This document shows, in pieces, positions 56,858 through 64,000 of a stretch of DNA of 64,000 nt (its first letter is position 1; every line of letters begins with the position of its first letter). The stretch covers positions 37,473 to 101,472 of the forward strand of contig JAPWTS010000001.1 in assembly GCA_028275925.1 (NCBI GenBank), given 5' to 3'. The stretch is from Thermofilales archaeon (GTDB taxonomy: Archaea; Thermoproteota; Thermoprotei; Thermofilales; Thermofilaceae). A program made the position numbers and the translations under genes. The notes under the pieces were generated by a model. That model searched no databases and was not told the DNA's origin. It saw nothing but the letters and a program-made list of their open reading frames with translations.

Positions 56858-58129
56858 CTAGCTTCCAGTCAGCAGCTCCAGCGGCACTCTTTCCTCTTTC
56901 CAAGCTTCCAGGTCCCGGACGGTGAGAACCCCGCTCTCCGCCTCGCGCTGCCCGATCACTACCGCGTACCTGAAACCCAGCTTGTCGGCCGCTTCGAGCG
57001 CGGAAGCGAGCTTCCTCCCCATAACTTCCACGACCGCTTTCTCGCCCTTAGCGCGCAGCTTCTCGGCAACCCGTATCGCGTAGCGCCTGAACGAGGGGGC
57101 CACCGGGATCACGTAGTAGCCGCTCCTCCTCGAGCGATGCGCGGGCGCGCCCTCCGCCCTCAACGCCTCTATGAGCCGCTCGACCCCGATCGCCATGCCC
57201 GTCGCCGGCATTTGCGGACCGCCCACGAGCCGGATCAGGTCGTCGTACCTGCCGCCACCCGCCACGCTGCCCAGCTCGCCGCCGAGAGGGGTTTTCGCCT
57301 CGTAGACAAGGCTCGTGTAGTAGTCCAGGCCGCGCACCACGCTCAGGTCCGGCTTCACGAACTCGGCGAGGCCGTAGCCGTCGTCGAGCTCCTGCAACAA
57401 CTGCTCCAGCGCGTCCACAGCCTCCCTCGCCGCTGCCGGGAGCTCGCTAGGCAGCTGCGCCTGCAGCGGGTCGCTGCTCAGCAGCTCGATAAACCTCTTC
57501 AACCGGTCCCTGTTAGCGACCATCCGCGCCAGCTCGTCCTCCACGTAGCTCACGCCCCTCTTTTCCAGCTTGTCGATAACCCTCAGCGCGCTCGGGACGA
57601 GCTCGGGTGGGACGCCCAGCCAGTGCAGCAGGGCTTCGACGAGCCGCCGATCGTTGACGTGCACCTTGAAAGAGGGGAGCCCGGCCCTCCTCAGGGCGTT
57701 GATCAGCACTGCCAGCACCTCGGCGTCGCCTACAGCTCCGGGCACCCCGATCAGCTCCACGCCGGCTTGCCAGAACTCCCTCAGCCTCCCCTTTTGAGGT
57801 TCCTCGTACCTCCACACAGGCTGTATGTAGTAGAACCTTATGGGCTTCGGCAGGGACAGGTTCTCGGCCACTATCCTGGCTATCGGCGTCGTCAGCTCGA
57901 AGCGGAGGCCCAGCTTGCGCCCAGCCTTGTCGGTGAACGCGTAGATCTGGTCGACGACCTCCTCTCCAGCTTTCGCGACGAGGAGCTCTAAGTGCTCGAA
58001 GGCCGGCGTGACCACCTCACCGTAGCCGTAACTCTCGAACACGCTCCTTATCCTTTCGAGCACCGCCCGCCGCTCCTCGCACTCGTGCGGCAGGTAGTCC
58101 CTCGTCCCGCGCGGTCGCTCGTACGGCAC
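56858..58129 (-). CDS. hisS: histidyl-tRNA synthetase
   Basis: Class II aminoacyl-tRNA synthetase charging tRNA-His. Motif 1 region PRGTRDYLPHECEERRAVLE, motif 2 YYIQPVWRYEEPQKGRLREF, HisA-type LAEFVKPDLSVVRGLDYYTS and GGELGSVAGGGRYDDLI, motif 3 PATGMAIGVERLIEAL, then the anticodon-binding domain (SGYYVIPVAPSFRRYAIRVA). Length 423 residues, normal. GTG 58129 is preferred to GTG 58144 because CAAATACG is centred 25 nt before it. Convergent with the PGI/PMI gene, 30 nt apart. Confidence 0.96.
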   Translation of the reverse strand: MPYERPRGTRDYLPHECEERRAVLERIRSVFESYGYGEVVTPAFEHLELLVAKAGEEVVDQIYAFTDKAGRKLGLRFELTTPIARIVAENLSLPKPIRFYYIQPVWRYEEPQKGRLREFWQAGVELIGVPGAVGDAEVLAVLINALRRAGLPSFKVHVNDRRLVEALLHWLGVPPELVPSALRVIDKLEKRGVSYVEDELARMVANRDRLKRFIELLSSDPLQAQLPSELPAAAREAVDALEQLLQELDDGYGLAEFVKPDLSVVRGLDYYTSLVYEAKTPLGGELGSVAGGGRYDDLIRLVGGPQMPATGMAIGVERLIEALRAEGAPAHRSRRSGYYVIPVAPSFRRYAIRVAEKLRAKGEKAVVEVMGRKLASALEAADKLGFRYAVVIGQREAESGVLTVRDLEAWKEERVPLELLTGS

Positions 58130-58171
58130 ACCCGCTGCGCGCACCGCGTCGTATTTGCTTTTCGCGCCGCT

Positions 58172-59200
58172 TCAATCCGCGCGCGCCACGTAGATACCGT
58201 CCTTCACGCGCAGCATCGTAGCCGAAACACCCCGGCCCACGGGCGGGTCGCCCTCTACGCCGACCACTGTGACAACCCTACCCCTCGCCGCGGCGATCCA
58301 CTGGCCCCTCAGCCAGCCGGGTCCGACTACCTTCAGGCGCACCCTCTCGAACCTGCGGAAGACGATGGGCACGCGCTTGGCCCTGACGATCCCGAAATCC
58401 TGGGGCGAAAGCACGAGCTTAACGCCGTACTGCTCCTCCCACTCGCGAAGCGCCGAGTAGAAAGCCTGCCAGCTCATCGGCTTCACACCCTCGGGCTTGC
58501 GACCGTACTTGTGCGCCTCGTACTTCTGGATGCCCAGCGGCGGCCACCGCTTCCCAGCTCCGATTCTCAAGGCCCACTCTACTATCTTGGGGATCTCCGC
58601 GTCGTTGACCCCGGGCACCCACACCGGCGCGATGAGCAGGTCCATGCGGAGCGAGGAAGCCACGTACTCGGCCACTTCAATCACTTTCCTCACGTCGAAC
58701 CACGGTGCGCCGCTGAGAGCCCTCGCCAGCTCGGGGTCGAGGGCGTCGATGGATAGGTTTAGCCGGTCGAGCCCAGCCTCGTCCAGCTCCTCCGCTAGCT
58801 TCTCGGTGAGCAGCGCCCCGTGGGTTTCCATGGCGATCGTCTCCACGAAGGGCATTTCGCGCAGCTTAGCGACGAGCTCGACGATGCGAGGGTAGGTCAG
58901 CGGGTCCCCTACAGCATCGATGTAAGCGTGGACCCTATCTAGCCCTTTGCGCTCGACCGCCCACCTGACCCACGCTAGGAGGTAGTCCACGTCGCTGACG
59001 ACGTATTCTGTAGCCCTCCAGCGGGAACGCGGTCCCGCGTCTACCGAGCAGAAGATGCAGGAGAGAGGGCAGAGCGTGGTGGGCCTGATCTGCAGCAGGT
59101 TCGTGCCGCGGTCGATCACGCCGAACGCCACGTGGCCGACGAGCGGTATGGGAGGCTTAACCTCGAAGACCGCGCGCGCCGGCGCAGCGCTAAAACTCAT
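58172..59200 (-). CDS. radical SAM protein (archaeal COG2100-like)
   Basis: A 342-residue radical SAM enzyme with the cluster motif CPLSCIFCSVDAGPRS (C-x3-C-x2-C, about residues 44-51), then AYIDAVGDPLTYPRIVELVA, IAMETHGALLTEKLAEELDE, LNLSIDALDPELARALSG and WVPGVNDAEIPKIVEWAL. The C-terminal third is beta-rich (RRFERVRLKVVGPGWLRGQW; RGRVVTVVGVEGDPPVGRGV), like a TRAM/OB fold that binds RNA. The substrate is unknown; a tRNA or protein modification is likely. ATG 59200 overlaps the end of the surface-protein gene by 11 nt, so both are coupled. Confidence 0.88.
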   Translation of the reverse strand: MSFSAAPARAVFEVKPPIPLVGHVAFGVIDRGTNLLQIRPTTLCPLSCIFCSVDAGPRSRWRATEYVVSDVDYLLAWVRWAVERKGLDRVHAYIDAVGDPLTYPRIVELVAKLREMPFVETIAMETHGALLTEKLAEELDEAGLDRLNLSIDALDPELARALSGAPWFDVRKVIEVAEYVASSLRMDLLIAPVWVPGVNDAEIPKIVEWALRIGAGKRWPPLGIQKYEAHKYGRKPEGVKPMSWQAFYSALREWEEQYGVKLVLSPQDFGIVRAKRVPIVFRRFERVRLKVVGPGWLRGQWIAAARGRVVTVVGVEGDPPVGRGVSATMLRVKDGIYVARAD

Positions 59201-61376
59201 CGAAGAATCCTTCACCCTCTTCCTCCTCTCCCCCTTCTTCCACCTTCTCCGAGCTGAAAACTTCCCTAAAGCGTTCCAGGAACCCCTTCCAGGAAGTTTC
59301 CTCCTCGCTCTCCTCCTCGACCCCCGCTCTGCCGCCGTACTCTTCGAAAACCCCACGCGCAGCCATTCTGCCGCCCCACACCTTTAGCGCGAGGGCTACC
59401 GCCAGCGCAGCCGCAACCGCTGCCGCGACGAGAGCCGCGAACTCACCGGCGCGGAGCTGGAGCGGCCCGAGGTCTATAAGCAGGTCGAGCGCCACGCGGG
59501 TGGCTCCTCGGTTCACCTCTTCCGTGAGCAGCTGGCGCACCAGCCGGACCCGCCCCTTGCGCACTTCCAGCGTCACTTGCGCGCCGGGGGGTACTGGCAG
59601 CCTGAGCTCCGCCGCGCCGTCGTCTCTCGTCTGAGCGCGCAGCTCGAAGCTGTAGCCTGAGCCGTTCACGGTAGCGGTAAGCAACGCACCGGCGACGGGC
59701 TGCCCAAGCGCGTTAGCAACCTCAACTTTTACGGTGTAAACCGACGCTTTTACTTCAACCGGCTCCGGGGCGACCGCCACGACCTCCTTTGCCACGGGAA
59801 CCCCCATCCAAAACGCTTCCACCCGCACCTTTCTCCCGTAAACGAAACCCACTTCGGCGACGCCCTGAAGGTCGGTTCTGGCGGCCTTCGCGCCCAACTC
59901 GTCAGCGACTTTCAAGGAGGCGTTGGGCAGCGGCCTCCCCGACGCATCCACGACCCTCAGGGAGATGTTGTAGAACGGCAGCGCGAAGCTCAAGACGCTC
60001 GCCTCAGCGCTCAAATCCCTCTCGAAGATCTCGCTCCCGTTCCAGAACACCCTCAACTTCAACGGCGCAGCCACGTAGACGAGCTCGCTAGGCTCGAGGA
60101 CGAGCTCAGCAGACGCCCTGGCCAGCGAGGCGCTGGCCAGCACGTCTCCACCGTACGCGAGCTCGGCCGAGAGCCCGGGCGGTAGGCTGCAGCTCCCAGC
60201 GCAGGCGGGCTCCGTCACCACCCTCACTTTCACCTTGCGCAGAGGAAGTTTAACCTCAACAGCCGATCCGGAAACCTGCACGGGAACGCTGAACGTGTAA
60301 TTGCGCCAGCTCGCGCTCACAACGTAGCCGCCCGGCACAACGTTGCTCAGTACGACCTGCCCCCGAAGATCCGAGACCGCGTCGAAGGCGGCCGAGCCTC
60401 CACCTACTCGAGCGATCCTAAGCCTCGCGCCGGCGATGGGGTGGGAGTCGGCGTCCAGAACCGCAAGCGTCACGGCGGGCAGCAGGTTCGTTGTGAGGTT
60501 GACGCCCTTCTGGAGCCCGTTGACCTCAACGATGCTGTTGAGCAAGGTTTCGCCCTGCCAGCTCACCGCGATCAGGTAGCGGCCGTAAGGCAGGTCGCTG
60601 AGGGTTACGTAGCCGAGGTTCGCTGTGCCGTCGAACACCGTGAAGTTCCTGGCCCCCACGTACACTATTCTCACGCGCGCGCCCACGAGCGGGGACCCGT
60701 CGGCTCTCCTCAGCTCCACCTTGTACGCTCCAGCCACCCCCAACCTCAAGCTGACGCTCGGCGTTCCGTTGGACACCCGGAAGAGGGGGTCGAGCACCGG
60801 CACGGCAAGGGGGTCGCTCGCCCACTCCACCCTGCACTCGGCGCTCGAAGCGTTGTAATCCCCGAAAGGAAGGGACACCGCTTGGCCGCTCGCCACGGTC
60901 AGCGCGGGGGTCTTCGGCTTCAACCCCACCACTCGCGCGGTGCACCTCTCAAGCGCTCTCCCACCATCGTTGGTTAAAACCAACCTTATCGTCGAAGCGT
61001 TAATTTTAGCCACCAGATTGGTTCGAGTGCCGTTTTCCACGCTCAGGCTTTTCTCGTACACCAGCACCCCCAACCAGTAGATCGAAACGTTAACGAGGAT
61101 GGAGGTCGAGTTGACGAACGATAGGGTTTCATTAAAGGCGCAAACGAAGTCTCGGCACTCGCGGGTCACGTTGAACGCTCGCAGCACGACCCTCGGCGTC
61201 TCGCCGAAAGGCCCTACAAGCTGCCGGCCCGCGGCGTCGACGCTCGTGACGTTCAGAGTCAAGACGAACGGTCCCGCGGCTACCTCCACCGCCGCGAAAG
61301 CTACAGCTAATGTCAAAGGGATTATCGGCGTCCAGCGGGGTAGCACGCTCCTAACCGTTGTGTAGGTTGTTCTCAC
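59190..61376 (-). CDS. large membrane-anchored surface protein with repeated Ig/carboxypeptidase-regulatory-like domains
   Basis: A 728-residue protein with an N-terminal signal or membrane helix (PIIPLTLAVAFAAVEVAAGP, residues 17-36) and a C-terminal membrane helix (EFAALVAAAVAAALAVALAL, about 660-680), followed by an acidic cytosolic tail (VEEGGEEEEGEGFFDEF). In between are at least four beta-sandwich repeats of the CarboxypepD_reg/Ig-like kind, each with a D-G-P/V-G-A-R pattern: RADGSPLVGARVRIVYVG, DADSHPIAGARLRIARVG, DASGRPLPNASLKVADEL, NALGQPVAGALLTATVNG. It has many N-x-S/T sequons. Function is unknown; an exported, glycosylated cell-surface or envelope protein is likely. Confidence 0.85.
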   Translation of the reverse strand: MRTTYTTVRSVLPRWTPIIPLTLAVAFAAVEVAAGPFVLTLNVTSVDAAGRQLVGPFGETPRVVLRAFNVTRECRDFVCAFNETLSFVNSTSILVNVSIYWLGVLVYEKSLSVENGTRTNLVAKINASTIRLVLTNDGGRALERCTARVVGLKPKTPALTVASGQAVSLPFGDYNASSAECRVEWASDPLAVPVLDPLFRVSNGTPSVSLRLGVAGAYKVELRRADGSPLVGARVRIVYVGARNFTVFDGTANLGYVTLSDLPYGRYLIAVSWQGETLLNSIVEVNGLQKGVNLTTNLLPAVTLAVLDADSHPIAGARLRIARVGGGSAAFDAVSDLRGQVVLSNVVPGGYVVSASWRNYTFSVPVQVSGSAVEVKLPLRKVKVRVVTEPACAGSCSLPPGLSAELAYGGDVLASASLARASAELVLEPSELVYVAAPLKLRVFWNGSEIFERDLSAEASVLSFALPFYNISLRVVDASGRPLPNASLKVADELGAKAARTDLQGVAEVGFVYGRKVRVEAFWMGVPVAKEVVAVAPEPVEVKASVYTVKVEVANALGQPVAGALLTATVNGSGYSFELRAQTRDDGAAELRLPVPPGAQVTLEVRKGRVRLVRQLLTEEVNRGATRVALDLLIDLGPLQLRAGEFAALVAAAVAAALAVALALKVWGGRMAARGVFEEYGGRAGVEEESEEETSWKGFLERFREVFSSEKVEEGGEEEEGEGFFDEF

Positions 61377-62500
61377 CCTAAAGTTTTTTCCTCCAGCAGC
61401 CTCTCGGCTACATCTCTCATCTTCGCCCGCTTCTCCTGGTGCGATTTAAGCCAGGAGCCGATGATCTCCCAGGCGCGCGCTTTACACTCCCCGCACAGAA
61501 TCCTTCCGGTTTTGCAGTCCCAATACCACTCCTCCAGCAGCTTGTCGTCTTCGAGGAAGTGTGCGGACAAGAGCTCCACGAACACGACGCACTTCTCCGG
61601 CTCGCCGCCCAGCCTCCTCTGCTCCTCGGCCGTGGCTCTACCCCCTGTAAACGCGTTCATCACTTTGACCCTCGCCGACTCGAGGGGCTCGTTCAAGTAC
61701 AGGATCCCCATCGGGTTCCTCTTCGACATCTTCTCCTGCCCCGTGAGGTCCCGGAGCAGCCTGTGGTAGGTGGCGGCCGGCGGCAAGAAGCCGAACTCGT
61801 CCCTGTACTTGGCGGCTAAATCGCGCGTTAACCGGATGTGGGGGTCCTGGTCGGCCCCCACCGGCACCAGCGTGGGTTTCGGGCCGCCGTGGTGAGGCAG
61901 CTGCGGGTTCAGGATGTCCCCGGCTTGGACGAGCGCGGAGAAGTACAAGCCGAACGGGCGGGGGCCGTATATCGCCTCGAGCGTGTTGTACGTGACCGCG
62001 CGGGAGAAGATGAACGCTAAGCGGAGGACCGGCATCTCCTCCGACTGCCTGTACACGTACACGCGCCTGGGGTCCAGGCCGAGCGCGAGCATGTCCATCA
62101 GGTTGCCGAGCGCTATCCGGTAGCTCTCTTCGAGCGGTATCTTGTTGTCGGCGTACGCCTCCAAATCCGCTATGGCGAAGAAGCCGCGAGCCTTGGGGGA
62201 GAGGGACGTGAAGTAGATGAACTCCTCGGAGGTCAGCTTAGTCCCCAAGTGGAACTCCCCGCTGGGTTTGATGCCGGTCATGACCGCGTACTCGGTTCCG
62301 CCCTCGATCGCCTTCACGATCATCTCCAGATCCCTATGGCCGAAGATCAACCTCCTCCGAACCAAGCGATGCTGGTAGGGGAGCCTCTTCGCCAGCTCTG
62401 GAGTGAGGGGTTCTATGCCGAACTGCTTCATCAAGCGGTCGTAGTCCTTAACGTGAGACGTCCCCCAAGGGTCCAGCACAAACGCCTCCTCGCCAGCCAC
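61373..62500 (-). CDS. trpS: tryptophanyl-tRNA synthetase
   Basis: Class I synthetase charging tRNA-Trp, 375 residues, of the archaeal/eukaryotic type. The HIGH-like site is IKPSGEFHLGTKLTSEEFIY and the KMSKS-like site is TGQEKMSKRNPMGILYL; VPVGADQDPHIRLTRDLAA is the Trp/ATP pocket segment. The N-terminus is DPWGTSHVKDYDRLMKQFGI, typical of archaea. GTG start 62500. The stop overlaps the start of the surface-protein gene by 4 nt (ATGA), making one operon of trpS, surface protein and radical SAM. Confidence 0.96.
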   Translation of the reverse strand: MAGEEAFVLDPWGTSHVKDYDRLMKQFGIEPLTPELAKRLPYQHRLVRRRLIFGHRDLEMIVKAIEGGTEYAVMTGIKPSGEFHLGTKLTSEEFIYFTSLSPKARGFFAIADLEAYADNKIPLEESYRIALGNLMDMLALGLDPRRVYVYRQSEEMPVLRLAFIFSRAVTYNTLEAIYGPRPFGLYFSALVQAGDILNPQLPHHGGPKPTLVPVGADQDPHIRLTRDLAAKYRDEFGFLPPAATYHRLLRDLTGQEKMSKRNPMGILYLNEPLESARVKVMNAFTGGRATAEEQRRLGGEPEKCVVFVELLSAHFLEDDKLLEEWYWDCKTGRILCGECKARAWEIIGSWLKSHQEKRAKMRDVAERLLEEKTLG

Positions 62501-62601
62501 GGGGGAGGTAGGGCGAGAGCCGAATAAGCGTTTCCGCGCCTCGATAACGAAGCGCGCTCGCGAGGGAAAGTATAAAAGTTAGTGGAAAGGCGAGGTACGC
62601 G

Positions 62602-62898
62602 ATGGCGGCTCGATCTCGCTCGAAAAGCGTGAAAGGCGTACCCTACGAGGCTAGAGTGTACCTGAATAACCAGGTTTTGATACCGGCGAGTTTGGTGAGG
62701 AGCCTCGGCCTGCAGGAGGCGCGCATGGCGCGCGTCACGCTAGAGTACGAGGGGCAGGAGCTGACGATCGACGTCAGGCTGCTAAAGACCCGCCACACCG
62801 ATTCGCGGCAGTTCACGATACCGAAAAGCGCGAGGGACAGGTACGGGATAGTCCCGGGAGCCACGGTAAAAGTGATAAAGATCGAGGCTCTCCGCTAG
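62602..62898 (+). CDS. double AbrB-like (swapped-hairpin) protein
   Basis: A 98-residue protein with two AbrB/MazE-like units in tandem: YLNNQVLIPASLVRSLGLQE (residues 20-39) and SRQFTIPKSARDRYGIVPGA (70-89), ending TVKVIKIEAL. Normal AbrB proteins dimerise to build the barrel; here one chain may do so alone. It is probably a DNA-binding transition-state-type regulator or a structural relative. TATAAAAG is about 28 nt upstream of the ATG. Basic N-terminus (ARSRSKSVKG). Confidence 0.78.
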   Translation: MAARSRSKSVKGVPYEARVYLNNQVLIPASLVRSLGLQEARMARVTLEYEGQELTIDVRLLKTRHTDSRQFTIPKSARDRYGIVPGATVKVIKIEALR

Positions 62899-62925
62899 AG
62901 CCGGCTGGGATGAGGAGGGGTCAAA

Positions 62926-63021
62926 GCGCCGAAGGGTGAAGAGAACCGCTACACCGACCAGCTAATTACCAAAGTAAAGAGGGAGTATGCTCCCCCGTAT
63001 ACCCGGGGCAGGCTTCGGCGC
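62926..63021 (+). ncRNA. candidate small structured RNA or leader element
   Basis: A perfect 9-bp stem GCGCCGAAG (62926-62934) with CTTCGGCGC (63013-63021) encloses 78 nt. Inside, GGGAG-TATG-CTCCC (62981-62994) forms a hairpin, or GTATGC can pair with GTATAC; the two options compete. It lies in the 154-nt gap upstream of the gene at 63053. It could be an H/ACA-type sRNA or a leader, though no ACA box at the right place is certain. Confidence 0.4.
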
Positions 63022-63052
63022 TCACTAATAGGCGCGCGGCACCCTCACACGC

Positions 63053-63451
63053 GTGAGCGGCGAAGCTGTAAACGCGAGGTTGCGGGAGCTTTACTCCAAG
63101 TACGTGGAAGTCTTAGAGGCGGGAGACGCGGAGAAGGCGCTGGAAGTCGGCGTCGAGATCCTCGAGCAGCTACTCCTCTTGACCAGGAAGAGCGTTCTAG
63201 ATAGCATCGCCAACCCCTCGGTAAAGGAGGTTGCTGCGGAAATACTCCTTCACTACGAAAGGGAGCTCTCGTTCGTTAAAGGGGCTCGCGAAGCCCTTCG
63301 GTCGACACCCCCCCTATACGCCGCCGCTGTAGCCGAGAGAGCACTGGAGACGCTTTCTAGCTGCATCAACGGCCTCTTCAACTTCGCGGTAGGAGCCCTG
63401 CTCGTGATAGCCGATGTCTTTTCGTGTGTAGGTCTCCAGCAGCTATCGTAA
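63053..63451 (+). CDS. hypothetical helical protein
   Basis: A 132-residue helical protein (VNARLRELYSKYVEVLEAGD; AEKALEVGVEILEQLLLLTR; VKEVAAEILLHYERELSFVK; VAERALETLSSCINGLFNFA) with a hydrophobic C-terminal segment (VGALLVIADVFSCVGLQQL) that could contact the membrane. No family is recognised. GTG start 63053. Confidence 0.6.
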   Translation: MSGEAVNARLRELYSKYVEVLEAGDAEKALEVGVEILEQLLLLTRKSVLDSIANPSVKEVAAEILLHYERELSFVKGAREALRSTPPLYAAAVAERALETLSSCINGLFNFAVGALLVIADVFSCVGLQQLS

Positions 63452-63584
63452 ACCGAAAAATCCAGTTTTTGAGAGAAAGTTTCCTCTCTCAACCGCCGCG
63501 CGACTCAGCATCGCAGGCAGGTGTAGCGCCCGCCGGGGTACCTGGCGGTAACGCGCTTAAATAGGGGTTAGGGCCGCACGTCTT

Positions 63585-64000
63585 GTGCTGGACTCGGCGA
63601 CGTTAGCGCTTGCTGCGTGCCTAGTGGCTTACGCGTACGCTGCCTGGAGGGCTCTAGTGGGGGATCGGCGTTTCGCGCTCTACGGTCCAGCTGTCTTGGT
63701 GCGGTGCTCGCGCTGCGCGGACGCGATAAAGCGCTTGGCGCGGGCGAGCCCGCTCCGCATCGCGTGGCTCGGCGTTGCGGCTTGGCTCGCGGGTATGGCG
63801 TCAGGTATGGCGATGCTGATCGCGAGCGCGGCGAGCTCGCTAGCGCTGCCGCCCGAGCAGGCTCCGTCGCCCGCTCTCCTAATCGGGCTGCCGGGCGTTA
63901 ACCCGCTGATACCCCTCTGGTACGGGCTGCTCGGCCTCGTCGTCGCCATGGCGGCGCACGAGCTCGCGCACGGCGTCGTGCTGGCCGCTAACGGGCTACC
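63585..64000 (+). CDS. site-2-protease-like M50 membrane metallopeptidase (cut by window edge)
   Basis: The first 138 residues of an integral-membrane zinc protease. Several hydrophobic helices come first (LDSATLALAACLVAYAYAAW; IAWLGVAAWLAGMASGMAML), with a CSRCAD pair between them; PLWYGLLGLVVAMAAHELAH ends in the HExxH active site (HELAHG). Site-2 proteases cut membrane-anchored proteins within the bilayer. CTTAAATA lies about 25 nt before the GTG start. The 3' part is outside the window. Confidence 0.88.
   Translation, partial: MLDSATLALAACLVAYAYAAWRALVGDRRFALYGPAVLVRCSRCADAIKRLARASPLRIAWLGVAAWLAGMASGMAMLIASAASSLALPPEQAPSPALLIGLPGVNPLIPLWYGLLGLVVAMAAHELAHGVVLAANGL

Overview
The window is chromosomal DNA of a hyperthermophilic archaeon of the Thermoproteota (crenarchaeal side). 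The evidence is archaeal/eukaryote-type information processing (RNA polymerase A', B, H; TFS; TFE; aIF2-alpha and -beta; PCNA; heterodimeric primase; a GINS subunit; family B polymerase; L44e, S27e, L21e; Nop10), archaeal lipid enzymes (UbiA-type prenyltransferase, mevalonate kinase, a tetraether-synthase-like radical SAM protein), TATA-like boxes about 25 nt in front of many start codons (leaderless genes), high GC, and tRNA genes broken by small introns at non-canonical positions. The introns and the gene set resemble Thermofilales/Thermoproteales; that placement is inference. I see no insertion sequence, prophage or CRISPR array. Gene density is high.

Layout. 1-4.9 kb: rpoH-rpoB-rpoA1 operon (rpoA1 runs off the left end). 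5-8.4 kb: PEP synthase, a likely C/D-box sRNA, a SWIM zinc-finger protein and aIF2-beta. 8.5-14.7 kb: a GC-rich foldable intergenic region, then a plus-strand replication/translation cluster (tfs, pcn, priL, priS, gins, rpl44e, rps27e, eif2a, nop10). 14.6-19.5 kb (minus): oligosaccharyltransferase, a zinc protein, an RNase H-fold protein coupled to a RadB-like protein with a degenerate P-loop, a membrane protein and a lipid prenyltransferase. 19.6-23 kb: three intron-containing tRNA genes (Pro, Gly, elongator Met), ThpR and mevalonate kinase. 23-31 kb: NAPRTase, an ArsR-like regulator, a foldable RNA candidate with its own strong promoter, TFE, Trm56, HflX, MBF1, a PUA protein and the Tes-like radical SAM enzyme. 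31-38.5 kb: L21e, Pus10 and TrmY (together m1-pseudouridine-54 in tRNA), SRP54, a 755-bp gap holding a large foldable RNA candidate, Sec61-beta, ZPR1, FBP aldolase/phosphatase and tRNA-splicing endonuclease. 38.6-45.3 kb: HerA-like ATPase, PhoU-like protein, family B polymerase, MscS-like and MFS membrane proteins. 45.4-51.2 kb: a five-gene hydrogenase operon. 51.5-64 kb: MBL nuclease, phosphoribosyltransferase, OB-fold protein, thioredoxin, PGI/PMI, HisRS, radical SAM, a large surface protein, TrpRS, an AbrB-like protein and the start of a site-2 protease.

The most exciting system is the operon at 45407-51134. NuoE- and NuoF-like flavoprotein subunits are followed by a NuoG-like iron-sulfur protein, a [NiFe] large subunit, and a [NiFe] small subunit fused to a two-cluster ferredoxin and to a C-terminal domain resembling the H-cluster domain of [FeFe] hydrogenases. 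It looks like a HydABC-type bifurcating [FeFe] enzyme in which the catalytic protein has been split and merged with a [NiFe] module. Three of the four cysteines expected for the H-cluster cubane are kept, and the L1-motif cysteines are replaced. The large subunit already ends at its mature C-terminus, and cysteine motifs typical of the end of a [NiFe] small subunit sit on the NuoG-like protein instead. I recall that archaeal hybrid [FeFe]/[NiFe] hydrogenases have been described, so the class may not be new, but this variant deserves attention.

A second theme is RNA: three long intergenic regions (8.48-8.80, 24.93-25.17 and 35.16-35.59 kb) and a shorter one (62.93-63.02 kb) fold into long paired helices and are not explained by any coding gene. 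Two of them could be the RNase P and SRP RNAs that this genome must carry, but I could not find the diagnostic motifs.
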